From Paraburkholderia heleia NBRC 101817 (GTDB taxonomy: Bacteria > Pseudomonadota > Gammaproteobacteria > Burkholderiales > Burkholderiaceae): a stretch of DNA of 64,000 nt. Below are positions 17,966-29,008 of the stretch, piece after piece. Location: positions 367,684 to 431,683 of the forward strand of contig NZ_BBJH01000003.1 in assembly GCF_000739775.1 (NCBI RefSeq), read 5' to 3'. Position numbers and translations under genes: made by a program. Positions within the stretch are counted from its first letter, which is position 1; the number at the start of each line of letters is the position of its first letter. Below the pieces are notes generated by a model. It was given only the letters and a program-made list of their open reading frames with translations. It searched no databases and was not told where the DNA came from.

Positions 17966-19018
17966 TCATTCCTCTTCCTGCCGCGATTGCCTGAGCAGCG
18001 CGCGCCGCTGCTCGCCCTGACGCGCGAGCATCCAGCCCGGATACTCCGCCGGCAGTCCGCTCGCCTCGCCCAGCACGCCTAGCTCTTCGGCACTGAGCCT
18101 GACTTTCGTCGCGGCGATGTTGTCGTCGAGCTGGTCCACGCGTTTGGCGCCGACGATCACCGATGTCACCGCCTTCTGATGCAGCAGCCAGGCAAGCGCG
18201 ATCTGCGCGACCGACACGCCTTTGGCCTGCGCAATCGGCCGCATCGCGTCCACGCAGTCCCATGCGCGCTCGCGGTTGACGGGCGGAAAATCGAAAGTCG
18301 TGCGGCGGCTGCCGGCCTCGCCTTGCTGGTCGCGCCCGTACTTGCCGCTCAGGAGCCCGCCCGCGAGCGGACTCCAGACCATCAGGCCGAGCCCCTCGCT
18401 TTCCAGCATCGGCACGATCTCGCGTTCGAGATCGCGCCCGGCGATCGTGTAATAGGCCTGCAGCGACTCGAAGCGCGCTAGCCCTTCGCGCTGCGCGATG
18501 CCAAGCGCCTTCACGATCTGCCAGGCCGCCCAGTTCGAAACGCCGGCGTAGCGCACATGCCCTTGCTGCACGAGCGTATCGAGCGCACGCACCGTTTCCT
18601 CGATCGGGGTGACGGGGTCGAAGGCGTGAATCTGATAGAGGTCGATATGGTCGAGCTGCAGGCGCTTCAAGCTCGCCTTCACGCCGTCCATGATGTGGTA
18701 GCGCGTGGCGCCGCGCTCGTTCGGCGACGAGCCCATTTCGCCGAACACCTTGGTCGCGATCACCACCTGCTCGCGCGGGATCTTGAGGTTCCTGAGCGCC
18801 TGCCCGGTGATCTGCTCGGAAACGCCTTGCGAGTAGACGTCGGCGGTATCGATGAAATTGACGCCCGCGTCGAGCGCGCGGCCAACGAGCCGTTCGGCGT
18901 CGGACTGCTGGAGATCGCCGATCTGGTTCCAGATGCCGGCGCCGCCGCCGAAGGTCATCGTGCCGAGGCAGAGTTCGGAAACGAACAGGCCGGTGCGGCC
19001 CAGGGGGTTGTAACGCAT
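17966..19018 (-). CDS. aldo/keto reductase
   Basis: A 350-residue NADPH-dependent aldo/keto reductase, beta-subunit-of-potassium-channel-like group. The N-terminus is MRYNPLGRTGLFVSELCLGTMTFG. The catalytic region is FIDTADVYSQGVSE (tyrosine and aspartate), followed by VIATKVFG. HIDLYQIHAFDPVTPIEET and GVSNWAAWQI follow, and the NADP site is near VIVGAKRVDQL. GGAG lies 8 bases before the ATG at 19018. It is divergent from lhr. The substrate cannot be told. Confidence 0.93.
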   Translation of the reverse strand: MRYNPLGRTGLFVSELCLGTMTFGGGAGIWNQIGDLQQSDAERLVGRALDAGVNFIDTADVYSQGVSEQITGQALRNLKIPREQVVIATKVFGEMGSSPNERGATRYHIMDGVKASLKRLQLDHIDLYQIHAFDPVTPIEETVRALDTLVQQGHVRYAGVSNWAAWQIVKALGIAQREGLARFESLQAYYTIAGRDLEREIVPMLESEGLGLMVWSPLAGGLLSGKYGRDQQGEAGSRRTTFDFPPVNRERAWDCVDAMRPIAQAKGVSVAQIALAWLLHQKAVTSVIVGAKRVDQLDDNIAATKVRLSAEELGVLGEASGLPAEYPGWMLARQGEQRRALLRQSRQEEE

Positions 19019-19258
19019 GATGTGACTCCGTCGTGGTTCGAGGGAAAGCCCAACGCGGCGAGGATACTGCGTTCGCGCCGCGCGTGCCGGACGGCCGCCA
19101 AGGCTTGAAACGCCGCAAGGCGGCCGTACATTCCTGCTTGCGCACTGCAACGCCCGCACCCAGCCCGCGCCACGCCAGGCAGACGCGCACGAAAGCTGCG
19201 AGACTGGCAAACGTGCAATGCCGCCTTCTCTGCCGCTTTTTTGCCGCACGCCGCCCGC

Positions 19259-22200
19259 ATGACAACGCCTTCGCCCCTATTCGATCCGCAAGCGTCTGAA
19301 GCCGCCACCAATCCCGACGGCGAGCAAAGCGACGTGCTCGCGCGCTTCCATCCGGCCGTGGCCGGCTGGTTCCGGCGCAGCTTCGACGCGCCCACCGCCG
19401 CCCAACGCGCCGCGTGGCCGCTCATCGCGAGCCGTCACGCGACGCTGGTGGCCGCCCCGACCGGTTCGGGCAAGACGCTCACCGCCTTTCTCGCCGCGCT
19501 CGACGAGCTGGTGCGTGAAGGCCTCGCGAACGGCGGCGCGCTGCCCGACACGACACTCGTCGTCTACGTGTCGCCGCTCAAGGCGCTCTCCAACGACATC
19601 CGGCTCAATCTGGAACGGCCGCTCGAAGGTATCGGCGAGGAACTCGCGCGACTTGGCTTGCCGCCGGTCGAAATCCGCACCGCGGTGCGCACTGGCGATA
19701 CGCCGCAGCCCGAGCGCGCGGCGCTCCGAAAACGCGCGCCGCACATTCTCGTCACGACGCCCGAATCGCTCTACGTGCTGCTCGGCTCCGAATCGGGCCG
19801 CCGCATGCTGGCGAGCACGCGCAGCGTGATCGTCGACGAGATTCACGCGCTCGCGGGCAACAAGCGCGGCTGTCATCTCGCTCTGAGCCTCGAGCGGCTC
19901 GACGCGCTGTGCGGCTCCCGCCTGCTGCGCATCGGGCTGTCGGCCACGCAAAAGCCGATCGGGACCGTCGCGCGCTTTCTGGTAGGCATGGGCAACGCGG
20001 CGCAGGATCCGCACGCGAACCCACCCGCGTGCGAGATCGTCGATGTGGGCCATGCGCGCACGCGCGACCTGGCAATCGAAATGCCGCCCGTGCCGCTGGA
20101 AGCCGTGATGGCGAACGACGTGTGGGAGCGCGTGTACGACCGCATGGCCGAACTCGTCGCCATGCACCGCACGACGCTCGTGTTCGTCAACACGCGCCGC
20201 ATGGCCGAGCGCGTGGCGCGCCATCTCACCGACCGTCTGGGCGCCGAAGCCGTGGCCGCGCACCACGGCAGCCTCGCGCGCGAGCATCGTTTTCTCGCCG
20301 AGCAGCGGCTCAAGAGCGGCGATCTGCGCGTGCTCGTGGCGACGGCGTCGCTCGAACTGGGCATCGATATCGGCGACGTCGATCTCGTGTGCCAGATCGG
20401 CTCGCCGCGCTCGATCGCGGCCTTCCTGCAGCGCGTCGGGCGCTCCGGCCACCAGGTCGGCGGCGTGCCGAAAGGACGGATCTTCCCCACGTCGCGCGAC
20501 GACCTGATCGAATGCGCGGCGCTGCTGGATAGCGTGCGGCGCGGCGAACTCGATCGCCTCGCGCTACCGCAGGCGCCGCTCGATGTGCTCGCGCAGCAGA
20601 TCGTCGCGGAAGTCGCCTGCGAGGCCTGGGAGGAAGATGCGCTCTACGCGCTCGTGAAGCGCGCGACGCCTTGGGCAGCGCTCGAACGCACGCAGTTCGA
20701 CGCCGTGCTGCGCATGCTCGCCGAGGGTTATACGAGCCGTCACGGGCCGCGCGCCGCCTACCTGCATCGCGATGTGGTGAGCCACACGTTGCGCGCGCGG
20801 CGCGGCGCGCGGCTCATCGCGCTCACGTCGGGCGGCACGATTCCCGACAACGCCGACTACTCGGTGCTGCTCGAACCGCAGGGCGTGCAGATCGGCACCG
20901 TCAACGAGGACTTCGCCGTCGAAAGCCTGGCGGGCGACGTGTTCCAGCTCGGCAACGCCTCGTACCGGATCCTGCGCATCGAGGCGGGCCGCGTGCGCGT
21001 GGAGGACGCCCAGGGGCAGCCGCCCAACATTCCGTTCTGGCTGGGCGAGGCGCCGGGCCGCAGCGACGAACTTTCGTTCGCGATTTCGCGGTTGCGCAAG
21101 CAGGTGGAAGCCGCGTTGATCGCCGCGAGCGCAAACGCCGGCGCGACGGATGACGCCGCAGCGAGCGCCGTCGTCGATCGGGCCACGGCGGCGCTCGCCG
21201 CTTCCCTCGAGATCGACGATGCCGCCGCGCGCCAGATCGTCGAATATCTCGCGCGCGCCCGCGCCGCGCTCACGGTGTTGCCCACTCAGGACACGCTCGT
21301 CATGGAGCGCTTTTTCGACGAGGCGGGCGGCACGCAGCTCGTGATCCACACGCCGTTCGGCAGCCGCCTGAACCGGGCGTGGGGTCTCGCGCTGCGCAAG
21401 CGTTTTTGCCGTCAGTTCAACTTCGAGCTGCAGGCGGCCGCGACCGAGGACGCCATCATCCTCTCGCTCACCGGTGCGCACAGTTTCGCGCTGGACGAGG
21501 TGTGGCGCTATCTCCATTCGAACTCCGCAGAGCATCTGCTCGTGCAGGCACTGCTCGACGCGCCGCTGTTCGGCGTGCGCTGGCGCTGGAATGCGACCAC
21601 CTCGCTCGCGCTGCCGCGGCAGACCCGCGGGCGCAAGACGCCGCCGCAGATCCAGCGCATGCGCAGCGAAGATCTGCTGGCGGCCGTGTTTCCCGACCAG
21701 GTGGCGTGCGTCGAAAACATCGCGGGCGAGCGCGAAGTGCCGCGCCATCCGCTCGTCGACCAGACGCTCGACGACTGCCTGCACGATGCTATGGATACCG
21801 AAGCATGGGTCGCGCTGCTGCGGCGCATCGAGGCGGGCGACCTGCAGCTCGTGGTGCGCGAATTGCCCGCGCCGTCGCCGCTCGCGGCCGAAATCCTTAC
21901 CGCGCGCCCGTACGCGTTCCTCGACGACGCCCCAATCGAAGAACGCCGCACCCAGGCTGTGCTGTCGCGCCGCTGGAGCGACCCCGAATCCACCGACGAT
22001 CTCGGCGCGCTGGACCCCGAAGCGATTGCGAGCGTGCGCGAAGAAGCGTGGCCGCAAGTGCGCGACGCCGACGAAATGCACGACGCGCTCACGAGCCTCG
22101 GCGCGCTGGCAGAAAGCGAGGCGCAGCAAGAGCCGCAGTGGCTCGCATGGCTCGCCGATCTGGCGGCGGCGGGCCGCGCAACCCGGCTGCCGGTTGCGGA

Positions 22201-23875
22201 CCGCGACGCGCTGTGGGTGGGCATCGAGCGGCTTGCGTGCGTGCAGGCCATCTATCCGCAGGCGCGGTGCGAGCCGCCGCTCACGCCGCCGCCCGAATAC
22301 GCACAGACGTGGACCGAGGACGCGGCGCTCGTCGAGATCGTGCGCGCACGCCTGTCGGGCTTCGGGCCGCTCACGGTCGCGCAGGTGGCGCGGCCGCTCG
22401 CGCTGGAGGCGAGCGTGGCGGCGCTCGCACTCACGCGCCTCGAAACCGAAGGCACCGTGATGCGCGGGCGCTTCACGCCACAAACGATGGGCGGCGGCGA
22501 GGAGCAATGGTGCGAACGCCATCTGCTCGCGCGCATCCACCGCTACACGGTGCGCAAGCTGCGGCGCGAAATCGAGCCGGTCGAGCGTCACGACTTCATG
22601 CGCTTCCTGTTCGAATGGCAGCGCGTGGCGCCCGGCGCGCGCGGCTCGGGCCGCGACGCGCTGGCCGCCGTGCTCGACCAGCTCGAAGGCTGGGAAGCCT
22701 CGGCGCTCGCGTGGGAGGACGAAATCCTGCCGGCACGCATCGACGATTACACGCCCATGCTGCTCGACGAGCTGTGCCGCTCGGGGCGCCTCGCCTGGGC
22801 GCGGCTGCCCGCGCGCGCGGCGGCCGCATCGACGGTACGCAGCACGCCGGTCGTGCTGCTCGCGCGCCGCGAGCTGGCGCGCTGGATGGCGCTCGTCGAA
22901 ACGACCGGCCCGGCCGGTCTGTCGGCGCGCGCGCAACGCGTCTACGAGGCCCTGCTGCGGCACGGGGCGATGTTCTTCGACGAACTGGCCGCCGACGCGC
23001 ACTTGCTCGGCGTCGAGCTGGAGAACGCGCTCGGCGAGCTGGTGGCGGCGGGCCTCGTCAACGCAGACAGCTTTGCCGGGCTGCGCGCGCTGGTGAAACC
23101 GGCGGCTCAGCGCAGCGCGCATCACGGCAGACGCCGCCCGCGCGGCTTCGGGCCGCTCGCGGGCGGCATGGCCGACGCCGGGCGCTGGGCGACGCTGCGG
23201 CGCGCAGAGCAGGCCAATTTGCTGGCCGATGCGACAGCCAGTTCGTTGGCCGCTCCGCTCGCGGAAGTGGACGATGAAACCGCACTCGTCGAGACGGGGC
23301 CGGCTGTATCGAATGCGGGCGCAGCAGCGGGCTCGCGCTCGCAGGCGCTTGCGCGGGCAAGGCAAACGGCCGCCGGCGCCGCGCGCCGCCCTCCCGCCGC
23401 CCCCGATCTGCTGGAGCACGTCGCCAATGTGCTGCTGCGACGTTACGGCGTGATCAGTTGGCAGCTGCTCGGTCGAGAAGCGGCGTGGCTGCCGCCCTGG
23501 CGCGATCTGCTGCGCGTGCTGCATCGCATGGAGGCGCGTGGCGAGGTGCGAGGCGGGCGCTTCGTCACCGGGATTTCGGGCGAGCAGTTCGCGCTGCCCG
23601 AAGCCGTGGCGCTGCTGCGTGACGTGCGGCGGCGCGCTACGGCGCAAGGCGAAGGCGAAGGCGGCGTGCTCGTCTGCGTGAGCGCCGCCGATCCGCTCAA
23701 TCTCCTCGGCACGCTGCTGCCCGGCGAAAAGGTGCCTGCGCTTGCCGGCAACCGCATCGTATTCCGCGACGGCATGCCGGCCGCCACCCTGATCGCCGGC
23801 CGCTTCGGCTTTCTCGGCGAGTTCGACGAGAGCACGCGCGCCGAACTCCGTGCGCGGCTCGCCAAGCCTTGGTGA
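19259..23875 (+). CDS. lhr: long ATP-dependent helicase Lhr
   Basis: A 1538-residue protein matching full-length Lhr, a superfamily 2 3'-5' helicase acting on DNA or RNA:DNA duplexes. Residues 66-73 are Walker A (APTGSGKT), 193-196 the DEIH box, and SATQ and QRVGRSGH the later motifs. A winged-helix region and the very long C-terminal extension (LHR-CTD, from about residue 870) complete it. The C-terminal end [21 protein letters not shown] is preserved, so the gene is full length. Lhr proteins are implicated in repair. It stands alone between the divergent reductase and the converging efflux ATPase. Confidence 0.95.
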   Translation: MTTPSPLFDPQASEAATNPDGEQSDVLARFHPAVAGWFRRSFDAPTAAQRAAWPLIASRHATLVAAPTGSGKTLTAFLAALDELVREGLANGGALPDTTLVVYVSPLKALSNDIRLNLERPLEGIGEELARLGLPPVEIRTAVRTGDTPQPERAALRKRAPHILVTTPESLYVLLGSESGRRMLASTRSVIVDEIHALAGNKRGCHLALSLERLDALCGSRLLRIGLSATQKPIGTVARFLVGMGNAAQDPHANPPACEIVDVGHARTRDLAIEMPPVPLEAVMANDVWERVYDRMAELVAMHRTTLVFVNTRRMAERVARHLTDRLGAEAVAAHHGSLAREHRFLAEQRLKSGDLRVLVATASLELGIDIGDVDLVCQIGSPRSIAAFLQRVGRSGHQVGGVPKGRIFPTSRDDLIECAALLDSVRRGELDRLALPQAPLDVLAQQIVAEVACEAWEEDALYALVKRATPWAALERTQFDAVLRMLAEGYTSRHGPRAAYLHRDVVSHTLRARRGARLIALTSGGTIPDNADYSVLLEPQGVQIGTVNEDFAVESLAGDVFQLGNASYRILRIEAGRVRVEDAQGQPPNIPFWLGEAPGRSDELSFAISRLRKQVEAALIAASANAGATDDAAASAVVDRATAALAASLEIDDAAARQIVEYLARARAALTVLPTQDTLVMERFFDEAGGTQLVIHTPFGSRLNRAWGLALRKRFCRQFNFELQAAATEDAIILSLTGAHSFALDEVWRYLHSNSAEHLLVQALLDAPLFGVRWRWNATTSLALPRQTRGRKTPPQIQRMRSEDLLAAVFPDQVACVENIAGEREVPRHPLVDQTLDDCLHDAMDTEAWVALLRRIEAGDLQLVVRELPAPSPLAAEILTARPYAFLDDAPIEERRTQAVLSRRWSDPESTDDLGALDPEAIASVREEAWPQVRDADEMHDALTSLGALAESEAQQEPQWLAWLADLAAAGRATRLPVADRDALWVGIERLACVQAIYPQARCEPPLTPPPEYAQTWTEDAALVEIVRARLSGFGPLTVAQVARPLALEASVAALALTRLETEGTVMRGRFTPQTMGGGEEQWCERHLLARIHRYTVRKLRREIEPVERHDFMRFLFEWQRVAPGARGSGRDALAAVLDQLEGWEASALAWEDEILPARIDDYTPMLLDELCRSGRLAWARLPARAAAASTVRSTPVVLLARRELARWMALVETTGPAGLSARAQRVYEALLRHGAMFFDELAADAHLLGVELENALGELVAAGLVNADSFAGLRALVKPAAQRSAHHGRRRPRGFGPLAGGMADAGRWATLRRAEQANLLADATASSLAAPLAEVDDETALVETGPAVSNAGAAAGSRSQALARARQTAAGAARRPPAAPDLLEHVANVLLRRYGVISWQLLGREAAWLPPWRDLLRVLHRMEARGEVRGGRFVTGISGEQFALPEAVALLRDVRRRATAQGEGEGGVLVCVSAADPLNLLGTLLPGEKVPALAGNRIVFRDGMPAATLIAGRFGFLGEFDESTRAELRARLAKPW

Positions 23876-23939
23876 AGGGCGCTGGGTGAGCGCGGACGGG
23901 TTTGGCAGTTAGTTGCGTATCGCACTTACGCAGAAGGCT

Positions 23940-26447
23940 TCATACGTTGCGCGTGCCGTCGAAATGCCGGCGCACGCGCAGGCCGTTCGCCACGACGAGC
24001 AGGCTTGCGCCGACGTCGGCGAACACGGCCATCCAGAGCGTGGCCTCGCCCGCCATCGCGAGCACGAGAAACACGGCCTTGATACCGAGCGCAAGCGCGA
24101 TGTTCTGCTTGAGCACGCCCGCGGTCTTGCGCGAGAGGCCGATGAACGCGGCGATCTTGCGCGGATCGTCGTCCATGATCGCGACGTCGGCGGTTTCGAG
24201 CGCGGTCGCGGTGCCCGCCGCGCCCATCGCGAAGCCGATGTCGGCGCGCGCGAGCGCGGGCGCGTCGTTCACGCCGTCGCCGACCATTGCCGCCATGCCG
24301 TACTGCTTCGAGAGCGCGGCGATCGCGTCCTGCTTGTCTTGCGGCAGCAGATTGCCGCGCGCGTCGTCGATGCCGAGTTGATCGGCAATCGCCCGCGCGG
24401 TCGACGCGTTGTCGCCGGTCAGCATGACGGGCGTCACGCCGAGCGCGCGCAAGGCGCGCACGGCCGGTGCACTTTCCGGACGCAGCGCGTCGGCCACGGC
24501 GAACACGGCGACGGCCTCCTGCGGCCCGCACAGCACGATCGCCGTCTTGCCCGCCCGTTCCAGCGTGGCCAGCTGGACTTCGAGTTCGGGCGAGCACAAA
24601 CCCAGTTCCTCCACCAGACGGTGGTTGCCGAGACTCCAGAGCGTGCCGTCGATGCGGCCTTGCACGCCGCGGCCGTGCAGCACAGCGAATCGATCGACCG
24701 CGAGCAAGCCCGCGTTGGACGCCCGCGCCCGCCAGCCTTCGACCACCGCACGGGCGACGGGGTGCGTGCTTGCATCGTCCAGGCTCGCGGCAATGCGCAG
24801 CGCCTCTTGCGGCGAAAGCCGCGCTTCGCAGGACTGGCCAGCGGTGGCCAGCGCCCGAACGGACGCCGCGAGCGCGTCGGTCAGTACAGGTTCGCCGCGC
24901 GTGAGCGTGCCGGTCTTGTCGAGCGCGACGGCCTTGAGCAGCCGGCCGCGTTCGAGCCACACGCCGCCCTTTACGAGCATGCCGTGGCGCGCGGCGGCGG
25001 CAAGGCCGCTCACGACCGTCACCGGCGTCGAGACGACGAGCGCGCACGGGCAGGCGATCACGAGCAGCACGAGCGCCTTGTAGAGCCACGCACTCCACGC
25101 GCCACCGAACACGAGCGGCCCGGCAAGCGCCACCACCACGGCGAGCACGACCACGGCCGGCGTGTAGTAGCGCGCGAACTGGTCGACGAAGCGTTGCGTC
25201 GGCGCGCGCTGCGCCTGCGCCTCCTGCACCGCCGCGGCGATGCGCGCGAGCGTGCTGTCCTTCGCGGCTGCGGTGACGAGCGCCTCGACCACGCCATCGA
25301 CGACGATGCTGCCCGCGTACAGCGCCGCGCCGGTCTCCTTGTCGACAGGCAGGCTTTCACCCGTGATCGGCGCCTGATCGAGCGCGGCCCGGCCCGCGAT
25401 CACGCGCGAGTCGAGCGGCACGCGCTGGCCGGTACGCACGCGAATACGGCTGCCGACAGCCACTTCGCCCACTGCGGATTCGCGCCATTGGCCTTGCCCG
25501 GGTGCGCCATCGCCGGCTTGCCAGACTTCGGCGGCTTCAGGCGCGAGCGCGGTCAGCGCGCGGATGGCCTGACGGGCGCGTTCGAGCGACAGCGCCTCGA
25601 TTTCCTCCGCGAGAGCGAACAGGAAGACCACCATCGCCGCTTCAGGCCACTTGCCGATCGCAACGGCGCCGATCAACGCAAGCGACATCAGGAAATAAAT
25701 GTTGATCGTGACATTGCGCAGTGCGATCCAGCCCTTGCGCAGCGTGGGCAAACCCGCGCACGCGATCGAGATGGCTGCACAGGCGAGTACGGGCAGGCTG
25801 GTTTCCCGGCCGGTGCTCCAGGCGAGCATCTCGGCGCCGGCGGCTGCCACGCCGCTCACCGCCAGCAGCAGCTTCTGGCGCAGCGCGAGACCGACCGGCG
25901 CAGCGGCGGCTTGCGCGGATGCGCCGTCGTCCAGCGCACGCGGCACCATGTCGAGCGCGCGCAGTGCGGAGACTACAGGCTGCGTATCGTCGAGCCGATG
26001 ATGTACGGTCAGCTCGCGCGCGAGCAGGTCGAAGTCGAGGCGCACGACGCCCGGCATGGGCTCGAGCCGGTTGCGGATCAGGCGCTCCTCGGTCGGGCAA
26101 TCCATGTTTTCGATGCGCCAGCGCGCGCGGCGCGTGCCTTCGGGCGCCGGGTCCGCATTGTGCTGACTGTGCGGCGGCGTGCTGTGCGCCGCGCCGCCGT
26201 GACAGCAACTATGAGCGTGCGCGTGATCTTCCGGCTCAGGTCGTCCATGGTGTCCATGGTCGTGACCGTGGTCATGGTCGTGCTCGTGCCGTTGATCCGG
26301 GCCATGGTCGTGCTCGTGCCTACACTCATGACCGCCGCACGCGCTCTCCACGCCGCCAGACCCGTGAGCGCCGCTCACCGTCCGTTCCTCATCGCGCGCG
26401 CACAGGCGCTGCGCAATGCCGCGCCGCGAGGCGTTGCTCTGGTTCAT
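23940..26447 (-). CDS. cadA: Zn/Cd/Pb-exporting P1B-type ATPase
   Basis: An 835-residue heavy-metal efflux pump of the inner membrane. Residues about 40-84 are extremely histidine-rich with paired cysteines, a likely metal buffer. A heavy-metal-associated domain follows with NMDCPTEE. The core has TGES, the CPC metal site in the membrane (ACPCALV), the phosphorylation site DKTGTLTRG, an HP pair (DASTHPVAR) and the MVGDGVNDAPA hinge. CPC with this N-terminus indicates divalent soft metals rather than copper. It is divergent from cadR, and a MerR-type promoter lies just upstream. Confidence 0.95.
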   Translation of the reverse strand: MNQSNASRRGIAQRLCARDEERTVSGAHGSGGVESACGGHECRHEHDHGPDQRHEHDHDHGHDHGHHGRPEPEDHAHAHSCCHGGAAHSTPPHSQHNADPAPEGTRRARWRIENMDCPTEERLIRNRLEPMPGVVRLDFDLLARELTVHHRLDDTQPVVSALRALDMVPRALDDGASAQAAAAPVGLALRQKLLLAVSGVAAAGAEMLAWSTGRETSLPVLACAAISIACAGLPTLRKGWIALRNVTINIYFLMSLALIGAVAIGKWPEAAMVVFLFALAEEIEALSLERARQAIRALTALAPEAAEVWQAGDGAPGQGQWRESAVGEVAVGSRIRVRTGQRVPLDSRVIAGRAALDQAPITGESLPVDKETGAALYAGSIVVDGVVEALVTAAAKDSTLARIAAAVQEAQAQRAPTQRFVDQFARYYTPAVVVLAVVVALAGPLVFGGAWSAWLYKALVLLVIACPCALVVSTPVTVVSGLAAAARHGMLVKGGVWLERGRLLKAVALDKTGTLTRGEPVLTDALAASVRALATAGQSCEARLSPQEALRIAASLDDASTHPVARAVVEGWRARASNAGLLAVDRFAVLHGRGVQGRIDGTLWSLGNHRLVEELGLCSPELEVQLATLERAGKTAIVLCGPQEAVAVFAVADALRPESAPAVRALRALGVTPVMLTGDNASTARAIADQLGIDDARGNLLPQDKQDAIAALSKQYGMAAMVGDGVNDAPALARADIGFAMGAAGTATALETADVAIMDDDPRKIAAFIGLSRKTAGVLKQNIALALGIKAVFLVLAMAGEATLWMAVFADVGASLLVVANGLRVRRHFDGTRNV

Positions 26448-26476
26448 AGCCGGGTTCTCCCAAAAGTGACACAATC

Positions 26477-26507
26477 ATTGAACAGCCTGTAGCCACTACA
26501 GGGTCAA
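26477..26507 (-). promoter_or_regulatory. CadR/MerR-type promoter-operator of the efflux ATPase
   Basis: On the minus strand, -35 TTGACC (26502-26507) and -10 TTCAAT (26477-26482) are separated by 19 bases, the overlong spacer typical of MerR-activated promoters. Within it lies the dyad CCTGTAG-N3-CTACAGG (26486-26502). Metal-loaded CadR would untwist this spacer to activate the ATPase gene, whose ATG is 30 bases downstream of the -10. Confidence 0.9.
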
Positions 26508-26529
26508 GTCATCTGGGAGAGCCGCGACC

Positions 26530-27015
26530 ATGCGAATTGGTGAATTGGCGCGCCGCGCGCACTGCGATGTCGAAACGGTGCGCTTTTACGAGCGCGAAGG
26601 CCTGCTGGACGAGCCCGCGCGCGAAACCAACGGATACCGCAGTTACACGGCCGTGCACGCCACGCAACTCAGCTTCATCCGCCATTGCCGGTCGCTGGGC
26701 ATCGGGCTCGCGGACATCCGCATGCTGCGCCGCTTCCAGGCCGACCCGAGCCAGCCCTGCGACGAAGTCAACGAATTGATCGACAGCCAGATCGAGAGCA
26801 TCCATCAGCAAATCGAAGCGATGCGCGTACTCGAGCAGCAATTGCGCACGCTACGCGAGAGTTGCCATGCCCACCAGAGCAGCAGCGCGGATTGCGGGAT
26901 CATGAAGAGCCTCGAACAGCCTATCGACGACGAAAGCTGCTCATGCCACGGAGACGGGCACGTTGCCCAGGACGCGCCGCCGGCAGACGGCGCGCTTTCC
27001 CCTCACCGCCAGTAG
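26530..27015 (+). CDS. cadR: Cd(II)/Pb(II)-responsive MerR-family regulator
   Basis: A 161-residue MerR protein. The winged helix is at residues 1-70 (MRIGELARRAHCDVETVRFYEREGLL). A dimerisation helix follows (about 80-112). The metal-sensing cysteines C77 and C112 plus C122 are placed as in CadR/PbrR-type sensors. The C-terminus adds CSCHGDGH, as in metal-binding CadR tails. It is divergent from the efflux ATPase with a shared MerR operator, so its target is clear. GGGAGAGCC precedes the ATG. Confidence 0.93.
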   Translation: MRIGELARRAHCDVETVRFYEREGLLDEPARETNGYRSYTAVHATQLSFIRHCRSLGIGLADIRMLRRFQADPSQPCDEVNELIDSQIESIHQQIEAMRVLEQQLRTLRESCHAHQSSSADCGIMKSLEQPIDDESCSCHGDGHVAQDAPPADGALSPHRQ

Positions 27016-27055
27016 TAGTCAGCCAGTAGTCACTCAAGGGCCACGCAAGCGTCAC

Positions 27056-28516
27056 TCAAGGCGCCGCGGCGATCACTTCGGCCACTGTGGCCGTGAGTTT
27101 CTTTGCATAGGGAACATGCAGGAACTCGTTCGGCCCGTGCGCGTTGGACTTCGGGCCGAGCACGCCGCACACCATGAACTGCGACTTGGGAAACCCTGCC
27201 TGCAGCACGTTCATGAGCGGGATCGTGCCGCCCTGGCCGAGATAAGCGCAGTCTGCGCCGAAATGCGTGCGCGAGGCGGCGTTGAGCGCTTCGGTGAGCC
27301 ACGGCGCGAGTTCCGGCGCGCTCCAGCCGTTGGCCGCGCCCGCGTCGGGCTTGAAGGTGACCTTCGCGTTATACGGCGGATCGAGTTCGAGCAGCGCCTT
27401 CAGTTCGGCCACGGCCTTCGAAGCCTCGACTAGCGGCGGCAAACGCAGCGAGAGCTTGAACGCCGTGCGCGGCCGCAGCACGTTGCCGGCGTCGGCGAGC
27501 GCCGGCAGGCCCGCCGCGCCCGTGACCGAAAGCGAGGGCCGCCATGTGGAATCGAGCAGCGCCTGCTGCGGGTCCGTGGTGGTGGGCAACACGCGCCGGC
27601 CATCCTGGCCGCATGCCCAAGGCAGGCTCTTCCAGACGCTCTCGCCAAGGATCTTCGCCGTGGCCTCGGCTTCGCTCAAGCGTTGCGCGGGAATCGCGCA
27701 ATGGAAACCCCTGGGCAGCAGCGTGCCGCTCGCGGCGTCTTCGAGACGCTCGAAGAGCTGCCGCATCACGCGGAAGCTGGACGGCGCAATGCCTCCGTAA
27801 GAGCCCGAGTGAATGCCCTCCTCGAGCACCTCGACTTCGAGGTCGCCCGCCACGAGCCCGCGCAGCGACGTGGTAAGCCATAGCTGGTCGTAGTTACCCG
27901 CACCCGAATCGAGACAGACGACGAGCCCGACGTTGCCGAGCCGCTCGCGCAGCGCATCCACATAAGGGAGCAGGTCGTAGCTGCCTGACTCCTCGCAGGT
28001 TTCGATGAGACCCACGCAGCGCGGATGCTCGATGCCTTGCGCGTCGAGCGCGGCGAGCGCCGTGACGCTCGCATAGATCGCGTAGCCGTCGTCAGCACCG
28101 CCGCGACCGTAGAGGCGGCCGTCTTCGAGCTTCGGGGTCCACGGGCCGAGGTCGTTGCGCCAGCCCGCGAATTCCGGCTGCTTGTCGAGGTGGCCGTAGA
28201 GCACGACCGTCTCGCTGCTTCCCGAGCGCGTGGCGGGCGCTTCGAAGAAAATCACCGGCGTGCGGCCCGGCAGACGCACGACCTCCAGCTTCAGGCCGCG
28301 CACCGGCTGCTGCTCCGCCCACTTCGCGGCCTCCTGCACGACGCGCTCGAGATAGCCGTGCTGCGCCCATTGCGGGTCGAATGCCGGACTCTTGGCGGGC
28401 ACCGCGATGTAGTCGGTCAACGCCGGCACGATCTCGTCATGCCATTTGCGTTCGACGAAGGCGCGCAATTCGTCGTGGTCGAGTTGGCGGGTAGCCTCGG
28501 ACGAGTCGGAGATCAT
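27056..28516 (-). CDS. M20-family metallopeptidase (dipeptidase-like)
   Basis: A 486-residue di-zinc peptidase of family M20, of the longer carnosinase/CNDP-like type. Zinc and catalytic motifs are VVLYGHLDKQPE (His, Asp), LYGRGGADDGYA (bridging Asp), and IETCEESGSYD (Glu pair); the final ligand lies in KSNAHGPNEF. IHSGSYGG marks the lid domain. These enzymes hydrolyse dipeptides or N-acyl amino acids. The ATG at 28516 is chosen because an upstream extension of 32 codons has no conserved character. It converges on cadR. Confidence 0.92.
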   Translation of the reverse strand: MISDSSEATRQLDHDELRAFVERKWHDEIVPALTDYIAVPAKSPAFDPQWAQHGYLERVVQEAAKWAEQQPVRGLKLEVVRLPGRTPVIFFEAPATRSGSSETVVLYGHLDKQPEFAGWRNDLGPWTPKLEDGRLYGRGGADDGYAIYASVTALAALDAQGIEHPRCVGLIETCEESGSYDLLPYVDALRERLGNVGLVVCLDSGAGNYDQLWLTTSLRGLVAGDLEVEVLEEGIHSGSYGGIAPSSFRVMRQLFERLEDAASGTLLPRGFHCAIPAQRLSEAEATAKILGESVWKSLPWACGQDGRRVLPTTTDPQQALLDSTWRPSLSVTGAAGLPALADAGNVLRPRTAFKLSLRLPPLVEASKAVAELKALLELDPPYNAKVTFKPDAGAANGWSAPELAPWLTEALNAASRTHFGADCAYLGQGGTIPLMNVLQAGFPKSQFMVCGVLGPKSNAHGPNEFLHVPYAKKLTATVAEVIAAAP

Positions 28517-28687
28517 GGTATGCGTTCCCAGCAATGAAAAACCCGATGATAGACCCGAACCCCCGCCCGCCGGCACCCCTCGCGCCCAACGTCGGCCGTT
28601 CGGCCAGGACACGGCGTGCGCTCAGGGCCAATCCGCGCGACAATGATGAATCGGGCATATTCTGCCCTTTTTCTGGAGAAAAGAATT

Positions 28688-29008
28688 ATGGTGAGCCGTT
28701 CCGTCTTCGAGATCGTCGTTCTCGCAGCGGTGGTCGCGCTCTACTTTCTCCCGGCGCTGATCGCCGACAGGCGCCAGCGTCACGACCTGCTGGTCATCGC
28801 GGTCTTTAATGCCGTGCTCGGATGGACGCTGCTCGGCTGGCTGCTGGCGCTTTTCTGGTCGCTTCAACCGAATCCGCCGAAGGATCTCGGCGGCCAGACC
28901 AGGGTGCGCAGCCGCCGGCTAGGCATGCTGCTCTTCTCGCGGCGGCTCGACGATCGGGTCCAGGCGCGCGAAGCGCGCGCCGCCGAAAGCAAGCGCTTTC
29001 CGCATTGA
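28688..29008 (+). CDS. superinfection-immunity-like membrane protein
   Basis: A 106-residue protein with two hydrophobic segments (about 4-22 and 35-57). The intervening and following motifs are YFLPALIADRRQRHDLLVI and FNAVLGWTLLGWLLALFWSL. This matches the Imm_superinfect family, named after phage T4 Imm, which blocks DNA entry by a second phage. Many bacterial members are chromosomal and of unproven role. The C-terminal half is basic and probably cytoplasmic. GGAG precedes the ATG at 28688. No phage genes surround it. Confidence 0.82.
   Translation: MVSRSVFEIVVLAAVVALYFLPALIADRRQRHDLLVIAVFNAVLGWTLLGWLLALFWSLQPNPPKDLGGQTRVRSRRLGMLLFSRRLDDRVQAREARAAESKRFPH

Noticed and set aside
20564..23647. 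1027-codon open frame antisense to lhr
   Set aside because: A GC-skew shadow of the lhr reading frame; arginine-rich, no domain, no ribosome site.
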